52,062 nucleotides of DNA from Nitrospira sp. (lineage in GTDB: Bacteria; Nitrospirota; Nitrospiria; Nitrospirales; Nitrospiraceae), in contig VOPR01000056.1 of NCBI GenBank assembly GCA_009594995.1, positions 1-52,062 of the forward strand. The letters are read 5' to 3'. How positions within the stretch are numbered: position 1 is the stretch's first letter; each line of letters starts with the position of its first letter. Under the pieces are notes generated by a model, which was not told the origin of the DNA, did no database searches, and saw only the letters and a list, made by a program, of their open reading frames with translations. Below are positions 18,264 to 25,524 of this stretch, piece by piece. Position numbers and translations under genes: made by a program.

Positions 18264-19301
18264 TTAGTCCCATGTCCGAGGATAGTATCCCGTGTGCCAG
18301 TATTCGAACAAGATCACCTTCCAAATTTCATCAGTGGTCAGGTGCTGTTCCCATGGCGGCATGACGGATGCCCAAGGGAATCCTTCATTCGGCAGACCAA
18401 TTCCGCCCTTAGCGACGCGCCAGAAAATAAAGGTTTCCTGCAACTGCGCAATCGTTCCCGGATCCGTAAAGTTCGCAGGAATCGGGTTGAATGCAAAGGC
18501 ATGAAGACCGCGGCCGTTCAAGTTATCGCCGTGGCAGAAGTGACAGTTCTGGAAGAAGATTTCTCCGCCTTCACGAACGTACTTCAAATATCCTTCAGCC
18601 TTTTCGTCCCAGGGGTTAGCATTGGGAGCCATCAAGCGTCCCATTCCCTGCTCGACAATCAGCTTATTGCTGTAGGCCTGATCGTATTTACCTTCAAGGT
18701 TAACACGATACGGATTTTGCGAAGTTTGAAGCGTATAGGTCTTGCCATGTACCTTTGTGCTGGCGGGAGGTGCCGGGTGCACCGTACGCAATTCGATCGG
18801 CTCGTCAACACTGGGCTTCATGGTCAAGAATGAAAAGCCCCCGATGAGCAGCGGCAAGAGAATCAGATACATCGTACGGAGTGCTTTATGGAAGCCCGTA
18901 TTGGCATCAAGCACATTGAGGATGGGTTGCCGAAATTTCTTCCAGTCCTCCTCGTTCGCTGATACCCACATAAACACGGCGACAAATGACACAACGCCGT
19001 ACATCGCCCGAACGCTGAATGGAATCGGGGGGTAGATCCGAAACTTTAGATACGTTTGCACAAAAGCCCAAAACAACACCCCTTGCCAGAACCGAGGAAA
19101 GGCGACTCCCATGGAATTCGCCAAATAACTCAGGCCGGTAAAGCCAGCGACGAACACCGCCAGCTCACTCAACACCTGCATGGGCATGTAGCCCTCAACG
19201 AGCCTGACGGTGTTCGAGGGAACTACTCCGAAGATCATTCCGATCAACATGAGCAGTCCCAGGACGCCAATCAAGGCTCCGACTGACATTAATGCTTTCA
19301 T
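18264..19301 (-). CDS. Membrane-bound mono-haem cytochrome c
   Basis: A 345-residue protein. About five transmembrane helices fill the first 165 residues. The periplasmic tail carries one haem motif, CHFCH, near residue 252, with an axial-ligand-type MPPWEQHLT segment near 318. GGAGATGAGG precedes the ATG. It lies third from the end of the oxidase operon, 47 bases before the NxrC-like gene. A helical membrane half joined to a cytochrome c domain suggests an intermediate that hands electrons from soluble or anchored cytochromes to the bd-like oxidase, or a quinone-interacting cytochrome. No quinone site can be identified from sequence alone. Confidence 0.8.
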   Translation of the reverse strand: MKALMSVGALIGVLGLLMLIGMIFGVVPSNTVRLVEGYMPMQVLSELAVFVAGFTGLSYLANSMGVAFPRFWQGVLFWAFVQTYLKFRIYPPIPFSVRAMYGVVSFVAVFMWVSANEEDWKKFRQPILNVLDANTGFHKALRTMYLILLPLLIGGFSFLTMKPSVDEPIELRTVHPAPPASTKVHGKTYTLQTSQNPYRVNLEGKYDQAYSNKLIVEQGMGRLMAPNANPWDEKAEGYLKYVREGGEIFFQNCHFCHGDNLNGRGLHAFAFNPIPANFTDPGTIAQLQETFIFWRVAKGGIGLPNEGFPWASVMPPWEQHLTTDEIWKVILFEYWHTGYYPRTWD

Positions 19302-19353
19302 GTCCTCATCTCCCTTTCTTCCGCAATAGCAACCAGATCCCTATTCGCCGAAT

Positions 19354-20673
19354 TTAGGAAGCCTTGGGAGGCTCTTTCCCTTCCTGAACCTGCGACAGGT
19401 AATCTACAAGCTTTTTAAGTGCGCCAGCGCTAAGCTTTTGGCCGAAGACTTTCGGCATCGTATTGTCCGGGAAGCCCTTCACGACATAGGCGCTTGGCTC
19501 GACAATGGATTCCATGATGTAGTCAGGAACGCTTTTCGCCTTACCTTTGTAATCCTTGTCCTTGATCCGAAGAGGGGCATTGGTTCCTTCGACCAGTTTC
19601 GGACCGATGGTCCCAGTCGCACCTGCGATACCAGGAATCGTGTGGCACGCCACACACTGACCTTTCGCAAAGATTTGATCAACTGGCTCAGTCCCATCCG
19701 CCATCAGGGCAGATGCACCACCACCGGCCGCCTTGTCACCCTCTGTCGGCGGCTTCGGACGATCCGATTCCGGAATGAATTTTTCGTAGGATTTGACAAT
19801 TTCGTCAAAACCAGGCGCGTCTCTACCTTCCCTCGCATATAGCCAGGTGTCTACCGCGGCCAGCTCTGGGAGGCTCAGCGAAATTGGTGGCTTGTGAATG
19901 GAAGGCATAGGGCTCTCTTTATCGTTCGTCCCCTTCACACCAAATCCAGCGACGACAAAGCAGCTTGGGCAAGCATGTGATTCTGCAATGTACTGAATTC
20001 CGTTTTCGGCAGTCCCTGAACCTGGGAATGCTTCCTTTTGATTAGAATCACGTGCGGCAGGGTTTCCCTTATGGTAACGAGGATCGTTGATCTGCGTCTC
20101 TGCCCGTTCAGGAATTCCGTCGAGGTTTGGTGCACGTTCTCCCAACATGCCCTTATGAAAGGCATGACAAAGAGGGCACTGCCCCTTACCAATAGCGCCC
20201 TGAACTTTATTCTGGCCGACTCCACCGAAGATGATTTTCTCACCTTCGTCAGCAAGTTCAGCTTGCGGCATATTACTAAAGTCTTTTTTCTCTTCAATTG
20301 GTGGGAACCCACCTTCGACCTGCGGCAACCAGTTGCCATAACCCGAGAGTGCCGCAGCGATGAAGAACATGAAGCCCCCGATTTTCAGCAGTGCGCTGAT
20401 ATTCGTGAAGTACAGGGCCATCATGAATGTCATTGAGGTGATCAAGACAAGGGACACCGGCAACAGTCTCGACTCACCGAAGAAGTTCATTTTGTAGTTG
20501 GCAATGGCCATGAAGAGGAGCAGCGCTCCCCAAATGCCAATGAATGTCTTGAATACCGCGCGCTTATTCGCAACTGGATCCGAAATGGATGCCTTAAAGT
20601 AAAACATCAGGGCAACTAAGAGCCCCAATGCTGGCCATCCCATCGCTACGGCCGATTTAATGAGTTCAATCAC
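19354..20673 (-). CDS. Membrane-bound di-haem cytochrome c
   Basis: A 439-residue protein starting with GTG at 20673, with GGAGG eight bases upstream. The first 130 residues contain about four transmembrane helices. The periplasmic part has two haem motifs, CPLCH (about 165) and CVACH (about 338). A third, CPSC followed by Phe (about 233), resembles a haem site that lost its histidine. The C-terminal domain has the usual MPKVFGQKLS axial-methionine region. The middle stretch is Pro/Gly/Ala-rich. It follows the bd-like oxidase by 87 bases in the same operon and is probably its direct electron donor subunit (inference). Confidence 0.82.
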   Translation of the reverse strand: MIELIKSAVAMGWPALGLLVALMFYFKASISDPVANKRAVFKTFIGIWGALLLFMAIANYKMNFFGESRLLPVSLVLITSMTFMMALYFTNISALLKIGGFMFFIAAALSGYGNWLPQVEGGFPPIEEKKDFSNMPQAELADEGEKIIFGGVGQNKVQGAIGKGQCPLCHAFHKGMLGERAPNLDGIPERAETQINDPRYHKGNPAARDSNQKEAFPGSGTAENGIQYIAESHACPSCFVVAGFGVKGTNDKESPMPSIHKPPISLSLPELAAVDTWLYAREGRDAPGFDEIVKSYEKFIPESDRPKPPTEGDKAAGGGASALMADGTEPVDQIFAKGQCVACHTIPGIAGATGTIGPKLVEGTNAPLRIKDKDYKGKAKSVPDYIMESIVEPSAYVVKGFPDNTMPKVFGQKLSAGALKKLVDYLSQVQEGKEPPKAS

Positions 20674-20681
20674 AGCTCAAA

Positions 20682-20695
20682 CCTCCTGCAGGAGG
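20682..20695. other. 14-bp perfect palindrome containing the ribosome site of the di-haem cytochrome
   Basis: CCTCCTGCAGGAGG is fully self-complementary, and its minus-strand half GGAGG is the ribosome site of the GTG start at 20673. In RNA the site could fold onto its own complement, which might lower or gate translation. A chance palindrome is possible. Confidence 0.4.
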
Positions 20696-20760
20696 GGAAG
20701 GCTCTGGCTGCACGAGCAACGCAGAGACCTTCCCTCATTGATTCATTACTTGCGTTTTGA

Positions 20761-22680
20761 TTAGTGACCAACCGCTGGCGCCGCAGCCCGACCAGGCACG
20801 GCTGCCTTCGCTTCAACCGGCGCTTTCTTTGCCGCTAAGGCACCCAACCAAAACACAAACATGATGCTAATCCAGAAGAACAACACGTTGGCTGAAATCA
20901 TATTCGCCGCAAAACCTACCGTATGCGTGTAAGCCCAGGGCGAATTGTCACGCATGATTTCATTGACGTGCCAGAAGAGTCTGACCGAAGACCTGATGTA
21001 TCCCATCAGTCCCATCATCCACGTGAAGGCCGTAGCGAGCATGATCAGCGCATATTGCGATCTCGCCGAAATCTTGCCCCACTCGATCGGCCCCATCTGC
21101 TTTGCGCCCTTCATCATGACGCTATTAAGCGCAAACATGAAGAACAGGCAGGATAGGGTCGTGGCCACCTGCGGCACTGACAGACCGACGCGAACGTTCG
21201 CAGGGATGTAATAGCCATACACAGCCAACATGATGATGTTGAGGTATGCAAAGAAGAAAAAGCATCCCATGAAAATGTTGCCGAACTTTGCCCAGGATAC
21301 CGTCGAGACCTTGTTGCCCCGCATGTACCACACGAAGCTCAAAACAGTGGTCGTAATGATCACGTTGATACCACCGTTCTTGGCCGACATAACCCCGTAG
21401 TTACCAAGCACGGGGTGCTGCTGACCGCCCATGGCCTTCAACTCGGCAGGCGTCATCACGATGGTGTGCGGGGTGATAAACACCAAGTAACCGCAGGTGA
21501 GCAGGAAAACCAGATACTTAATATAGCGCTGATACTTTTCAGCACCACGCATCCGACCAAGCGCCTGCCACAGGTAATAATTGGTACTGAGGAACAGAAT
21601 GCCGATCATGGTTGCCTGAATGATGAACAACCAAGCCAGCAGACCACCCATCAAAGTAATGCCCATCTGCTGCCGATAGGCATAGACTTCACGCATCAAC
21701 CAGTACCCAGCGAAGGGCAATGGAATCAAGAACGAGACTCCCAGCGCCATGGCGATGTAGCCCATCCAGTCGTAGTGAGCGCGCTCTTCATCGGTTTTCG
21801 CCGAGAGGAAACGGTAGGCAGCATAGGCCGCCACGACACCACCACCGAAGGCCATGTTACCCAGAATGCGGTGGAGATTGAGAGGATTCCACAAGGCCGT
21901 GTGAATCACGTGCCAAATGTTGCCCAGATACCGACCCTGCTCGTCAACGCCGGCGGGGGACATCATGAATCCGATCCAAGAGTTCGCGAGGAACATCAGG
22001 ATCGTACCGATTACGTTCAGGACGACGGACATGCTGAGGTGGATCCATTTCAGGAATCCGTCCTTCATTTTGTCCCATCCGTAATAGTAAATATAAAGCG
22101 TTCCACTCTCCGCCACGAACATCAAGGCATAGATGTGCATGACCGGTCGGAAGATACCCGAGAGATACTGGAAGAAGGCAGGATAGAGAGTCAGGAAGGT
22201 AAAGATCAGGATTCCACCCAAGATCGCGGTCAGCGAATAGGCCGTAAGACTGATCTTAATAAAGTCGTAGGCTAGCTGATCATATCGCTTCGCCAACGCT
22301 TTGTCCTTACTCACTACACCCATGAACTCGATGATCATACAGAAGATCGGCACAGCCAGAACGAAGCTGCCATAGTAAAGATGCTGCTGGTTGGCAAACC
22401 AGAGAAGGACGCGACTTTCAAAGTTGTATCGCGGATAGTCCTTCTCACTGTCCGTTGTCTTCGGAGCGGGAGGCCCCGAAACAATGCCTTCGGTCTTGTA
22501 ATAAACGTCCTTGCCCTTCTCAATTTTTGCGTCACCACCCTCTTTCTTGGCGTCAGCAGCAGGAGCGCCACCGTCACCAGCAAGGGCAGGGATCGCAACC
22601 AGAACGGGCATGAGGAGGAGGCCGATCATCGCGCACAGCGCCATGATCGACATCAACTTCGTGCGGGTTACAGAGCCCAT
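20761..22680 (-). CDS. bd-like terminal oxidase, large membrane subunit (Nitrospira type)
   Basis: A 639-residue polytopic membrane protein with about 14 helices after an N-terminal signal-like helix and a Lys/Asp-rich periplasmic loop. It is distantly related to cytochrome bd subunit I. Candidate haem or metal ligands are the His of NQQHLYYGSF (about 98), the His of LNLHRILGN (about 270) and the loop GYWLMREVYAYRQ (about 327), which resembles the CydA GWxxxExGRQPW motif. Others are TPHT (about 405), QHPVLGNYG (about 420) and WHVNEIM (about 571). Published work on Nitrospira defluvii proposes such a protein as its oxygen-reducing oxidase; I apply that by family resemblance. AAGGAGG gives a very strong ribosome site. 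Two microprotein genes precede it and three cytochrome genes follow. Confidence 0.88.
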   Translation of the reverse strand: MGSVTRTKLMSIMALCAMIGLLLMPVLVAIPALAGDGGAPAADAKKEGGDAKIEKGKDVYYKTEGIVSGPPAPKTTDSEKDYPRYNFESRVLLWFANQQHLYYGSFVLAVPIFCMIIEFMGVVSKDKALAKRYDQLAYDFIKISLTAYSLTAILGGILIFTFLTLYPAFFQYLSGIFRPVMHIYALMFVAESGTLYIYYYGWDKMKDGFLKWIHLSMSVVLNVIGTILMFLANSWIGFMMSPAGVDEQGRYLGNIWHVIHTALWNPLNLHRILGNMAFGGGVVAAYAAYRFLSAKTDEERAHYDWMGYIAMALGVSFLIPLPFAGYWLMREVYAYRQQMGITLMGGLLAWLFIIQATMIGILFLSTNYYLWQALGRMRGAEKYQRYIKYLVFLLTCGYLVFITPHTIVMTPAELKAMGGQQHPVLGNYGVMSAKNGGINVIITTTVLSFVWYMRGNKVSTVSWAKFGNIFMGCFFFFAYLNIIMLAVYGYYIPANVRVGLSVPQVATTLSCLFFMFALNSVMMKGAKQMGPIEWGKISARSQYALIMLATAFTWMMGLMGYIRSSVRLFWHVNEIMRDNSPWAYTHTVGFAANMISANVLFFWISIMFVFWLGALAAKKAPVEAKAAVPGRAAAPAVGH

Positions 22681-22743
22681 GGGTTACCTCCTTGATACAT
22701 CGCGTATGTGAACAACAACTTCAAAGCCTTATCCCCTAAACGA

Positions 22744-22866
22744 CTACTTCCGAAGGAGATACCAAAAGTCCAATCCTTGCGCATCCATCAAAAAGTGATC
22801 AACAGCCGCAAAAAACGAGACGCAGATCAACACTGATACGACGACATACACAATTGTTTGGCCCAT
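22744..22866 (-). CDS. 40-residue single-helix membrane microprotein
   Basis: Read directly from the minus strand: ATG at 22866, TAG at 22746-22744. The product has one hydrophobic helix (VYVVVSVLICVSFFAAV, about residues 6-22), then a short soluble tail ending in FWYLLRK. GGGGGG lies seven bases before the start, an acceptable ribosome site. It sits 63 bases before the bd-like oxidase. Position, size and topology recall CydX and CcoQ, the one-helix subunits that stabilise cytochrome bd and cbb3 oxidases, though the sequence is not obviously related. A role as a small oxidase subunit is inferred. Confidence 0.65.
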   Translation of the reverse strand: MGQTIVYVVVSVLICVSFFAAVDHFLMDAQGLDFWYLLRK

Positions 22867-22916
22867 CTCAAACCCCCCTCAACGTAATAAACATTTTCCC
22901 AGGCCAGGATGCGGGA

Positions 22917-23036
22917 TCAGCAAGGACACTGAATCCCTCCGAACCAGTAAAAAAACCAAAGACTGACTGCACAGGTGATGTAGAAAATCATTTTACCGAC
23001 CTTAACTTTGACGTCGTCCTGAGCAGCTTCCATCAT
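22917..23036 (-). CDS. 39-residue single-helix membrane microprotein
   Basis: Minus strand, ATG at 23036 (or the adjacent ATG at 23033), TGA at 22919-22917. An acidic-basic N-terminus (MMEAAQDDVKVKVGK) leads into one aromatic-rich helix (MIFYITCAVSLWFFYWFGG, about 16-34). The end, IQCPC, has two cysteines that could bind metal or form a disulphide. GGGAG lies seven bases before the second ATG, which is therefore the more likely start. It is the first gene after the consensus promoter at 23162-23190 and precedes the other microprotein and the oxidase. A small accessory subunit of the oxidase complex is the best guess. Confidence 0.65.
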   Translation of the reverse strand: MMEAAQDDVKVKVGKMIFYITCAVSLWFFYWFGGIQCPC

Positions 23037-23069
23037 GATTCTCCCAACGTTTTAAGTACGTATTTTAAA

Positions 23070-23098
23070 TTGACACACCAACTACGCTGTGTTAATCA
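23070..23098 (+). promoter_or_regulatory. Possible plus-strand promoter for the 34-residue microprotein
   Basis: TTGACA (23070-23075), a 17-bp spacer and TAATCA (23093-23098) precede the ATG at 23135. The -35 is perfect and the -10 is weak. Confidence 0.4.
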
Positions 23099-23134
23099 AA
23101 ATCCCTCACGCACATGATTTTTAAAGGGATTTTT

Positions 23135-23239
23135 ATGGCTAAAAACTCAAAAGTGTTCGACATTATAGTTTTGGCTGGAATGGTTGTCAATATCATTTTG
23201 GCCGTGTTTCTGATCCTCTACTACTTTGATTTCCTATGA
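23135..23239 (+). CDS. 34-residue single-helix membrane microprotein, divergent from the oxidase operon
   Basis: Plus strand, ATG 23135, TGA 23237-23239. A lysine-containing N-terminus (MAKNSKVFD) is followed by a long hydrophobic helix ending in LYYFDFL, the pattern of a real one-helix membrane peptide. AAAGGG lies about eight bases before the ATG. It overlaps the last 47 bases of the convergent FGE-like gene. It also contains, on the other strand, the perfect consensus promoter of the oxidase operon, so its reading frame could be accidental. If real, it is a third small membrane protein at the same locus. Confidence 0.45.
   Translation: MAKNSKVFDIIVLAGMVVNIILAVFLILYYFDFL
23162..23190 (-). 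promoter_or_regulatory. Perfect consensus sigma-70 promoter of the oxidase/cytochrome operon
   Basis: On the minus strand TTGACA (23190-23185), exactly 17 bp, then TATAAT (23167-23162). RNA would start near 23155, about 120 bases before the first microprotein gene. The surrounding 200 bp is clearly more AT-rich than the neighbouring genes. Full consensus predicts high, largely constitutive expression of the respiratory operon unless a regulator masks it. Confidence 0.75.
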
Positions 23240-24146
23240 TTTTCTCCTGCCCCACGACCTCAGACACGCGACCATTCTTCGCACTGGATTGAGCGCAACG
23301 AAAGCCGATCGTTTCATCGCGAAAATCCGACATCATCTTGCTGCGGGCGGTGATACGCAAGTCCGATCCTGAGCTGGTGTACGCCGCCCCGCGCAAGACC
23401 TTGTAGGTGCCGTATTCCGGACTTTCCGGATTGTGGTCGGCAGCCGCGGCATAGGCCCCCTCCAGATACCAATCGTCTACCCATTCCATTACATTGCCCG
23501 CACCATCCATGACCCCGTACGGGCTGGCATCGCTCCGCACTCGCCCAACCGGAGCCGCCACCTCAAAGCCGTCGTCAACTCGAGCCCAGTTCGCCCCCCC
23601 TGGAATTTCCACGTTGCCCCAGGGCCATAGACGCCCATCGGTCCCGCGCATGGCCTTCTCCCATTCCGCCTCCGTGGGCAAACGTCGGCCACGCCATTCG
23701 CAATAGGCCTTGGCGTCTTCCCAGGACACATAGACCGCAGGCTGATTCACCCCTCGCATACGGCCGGTATTTTTCGCATACCGTGACGGAGGTCCTGATT
23801 TTCGATGCCCCGTGGCCTTTACAAAAGCTGCATACTGCGCATTGGTCACTTCGTACCGGTCGATCAGAAATTCATCGAGATAAATCTTCCGCTCAGGTTG
23901 CTCATCGAATCCCCCCCGACTCGTACCCCGGATGAATGGTCCCGCAGGAATGGCAACCAACTCTTCCTCCAACGGCGCCTCCGACGCAGAGGAGTCTTGG
24001 GCAGGGTTCCCGGCTTCCTCCTCGGAGCGTTGCGGTTCCGCTTCCAATGGGGTCGAAATAGTGCCGCGAAGAATCGCGATAATGGGCAAGCTAGCGGCGA
24101 ACAGGACCGCAAGAAGAAAGACAACTTTGAAACGCGTTTCCAACAT
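23193..24146 (-). CDS. FGE/SUMF1-fold membrane-anchored protein, catalytic cysteines absent
   Basis: A 317-residue protein with one N-terminal membrane helix (about 7-27), a low-complexity Glu/Ala/Ser linker and a formylglycine-generating-enzyme-type domain (about 60-285). Family marks are IPAGPFIRGTS, DRYEVTNAQYAAFV, GRRLPTEAEWEKAMRG, WPWGN, GAGNVMEWVDDWY and IGFRCA. In true FGE two cysteines bind copper in the segment after the RGGS-type motif; here that segment reads LRGAAYTSSGSDLR with none. It is therefore unlikely to convert cysteine to formylglycine and is more likely a binding or assembly protein. It is the last gene of the second oxidase operon. The C-terminal 30 residues lie beyond the conserved domain. 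No good ribosome site precedes the ATG. Confidence 0.82.
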   Translation of the reverse strand: MLETRFKVVFLLAVLFAASLPIIAILRGTISTPLEAEPQRSEEEAGNPAQDSSASEAPLEEELVAIPAGPFIRGTSRGGFDEQPERKIYLDEFLIDRYEVTNAQYAAFVKATGHRKSGPPSRYAKNTGRMRGVNQPAVYVSWEDAKAYCEWRGRRLPTEAEWEKAMRGTDGRLWPWGNVEIPGGANWARVDDGFEVAAPVGRVRSDASPYGVMDGAGNVMEWVDDWYLEGAYAAAADHNPESPEYGTYKVLRGAAYTSSGSDLRITARSKMMSDFRDETIGFRCAQSSAKNGRVSEVVGQEKIIGNQSSRGSETRPK

Positions 24147-24157
24147 GCTACGACCGA

Positions 24158-25072
24158 CTACTGAGCTGCGGTGTCGGTATCAACATCTTTGGCGCACCGA
24201 AAACCGACCGTAATGTCATGCCGCCACGGTCTTGCCTGGAAGCGCTTGGACGCGCGAACGTTCCGCTTGGTTTCCCGCCAAGACCCGCCACGAATGACTC
24301 GCTGCTCACCGTTCTCAGGCCCTTTCGGATCCCGATAGGGTGAGGCCCGGTAAAAGTTTTCCTCGTAGACATCCGCCACCCACTCACCGACGTTGCCCGT
24401 CATGTCGTAAATGCCGTACGGACTGCGGCCCGACTCGAACGAGCCCGGCGGAGCCAGATACCGAAATGCATCCTCAGTTCCATCAATATTGGCATACCCC
24501 ACCACAAACTCGTCACCCCAGGCGTACCGGCGCTTCCCCTCGCCGCGAGCCGCCTTTTCCCACTCAGCCTCAGTCGGCAGCCGCTTCCCGGCCCATTTGC
24601 AGTACGCCTCTGCATCGTCCCAGGTCACAGCAATGGCCGGGTTTTCAGGCTTGAGGAGCTTCGCGGGATCGTCTTCAAACACCTCGATCTTTCGCTTGAC
24701 TCGCTTCGTCATCTTGATAAACCGGTCATAGGAATCCTGCGTGACTTCGTGTTTATCGAGAAAATACGTCTTTAAGTAGACCTGGTGTTCAGGCTTCTCA
24801 TCGGGATCACTATCGTTGTCGCGGCTGCCCATCACGAACGGGCCCTCGGAGATTTGCACCATCTCCCGACCGTCATCTCCGATAAATGTCTTGTACATGG
24901 AAAAGTCCTGTGCCGCAGCGACCGTCACCGGTTTAGCCTCGGTCGCGATCGAGAGCGCCAGTTGGCGCATCTGCTTGGCCTTGTACGATTCATAGACCAA
25001 CCCGCCAATCATCAAAATAAACGACCCGAAGACAAAGATAATGGACCCGATCAACACACCACGATTTTCCAT
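24158..25072 (-). CDS. FGE/SUMF1-fold membrane-anchored protein, second paralogue
   Basis: A 304-residue protein built like its downstream neighbour. One membrane helix (about 8-28) precedes the FGE-type domain (about 65-297) with EGPFVMGSRDND, DKHEVTQDSYDRF, GKRLPTEAEWEKAARGEG, YAWGDEF, DMTGNVGEWVADVY, VIRGGSW and VGFRCA. The catalytic-cysteine segment reads GGSWRETKRNVRASKRF, with no cysteine, so formylglycine synthesis is not expected. Such periplasm-facing FGE-fold proteins occur near respiratory genes in several bacteria and may bind partner proteins. It is 11 bases upstream of the 23193-24146 gene and 15 bases downstream of the small membrane protein. Confidence 0.83.
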   Translation of the reverse strand: MENRGVLIGSIIFVFGSFILMIGGLVYESYKAKQMRQLALSIATEAKPVTVAAAQDFSMYKTFIGDDGREMVQISEGPFVMGSRDNDSDPDEKPEHQVYLKTYFLDKHEVTQDSYDRFIKMTKRVKRKIEVFEDDPAKLLKPENPAIAVTWDDAEAYCKWAGKRLPTEAEWEKAARGEGKRRYAWGDEFVVGYANIDGTEDAFRYLAPPGSFESGRSPYGIYDMTGNVGEWVADVYEENFYRASPYRDPKGPENGEQRVIRGGSWRETKRNVRASKRFQARPWRHDITVGFRCAKDVDTDTAAQ

Positions 25073-25087
25073 GGCCTTACTCGCACC

Positions 25088-25492
25088 TCATGATTTGGTC
25101 ACCGCCGAGTGCGCCGCAACTGGGTCATCACTCGTTTCCAATGCTGCGGCTTTTCGCGCCGCTCGCATATCCAGCAACATTGAAATCTGCACGCCGAGAA
25201 ATCCGCCCATTGCCGCCCCGGCCCCGGCCCCGAATGAAATCTTTTCTATACCGGCGACCACCCAGGCCAGCAAGCCACCGAGGACGGTCCCCACCAAAAT
25301 GCTGACCAGGAATCGGCGCCCGCCAAGAAAACCAACCACAGCCCCAAGCGCCAAGCCCAGCCCAGCGGTCAACGGAATGGATGAGGCTCCCAGAAACGAT
25401 CCAATCAGCGCCCCGACCGTGCCCATGACCACAACACCAAGGACCACATCAAACACTGCGCTGGCCGAGGGGCGGTTCATCGCTGCCATCAT
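25088..25492 (-). CDS. Small glycine-rich membrane protein
   Basis: A 134-residue protein with about four hydrophobic segments dense in Gly and Ala, many spaced as GxxxG (for example GALIGSFLG and GAVVGFLGG). That spacing is typical of closely packed membrane helices or glycine-zipper proteins. The C-terminal 25 residues are polar. I do not recognise a specific family and see no catalytic residue. It lies between the FGE-fold pair and the DUF3047-like gene, all co-directional with gaps of 15-32 bases, so it is likely co-expressed with the second oxidase. Confidence 0.7.
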   Translation of the reverse strand: MMAAMNRPSASAVFDVVLGVVVMGTVGALIGSFLGASSIPLTAGLGLALGAVVGFLGGRRFLVSILVGTVLGGLLAWVVAGIEKISFGAGAGAAMGGFLGVQISMLLDMRAARKAAALETSDDPVAAHSAVTKS

Positions 25493-25524
25493 TTCCTCAT
25501 CTCAATCGGAGTGCGCGCTCGCAC

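Noticed and set aside
23070..23100. FNR-type binding site near the divergent microprotein promoter
   Set aside because: TTGATTAACA-like sequence is present but lacks the second half ATCAA at the required spacing.
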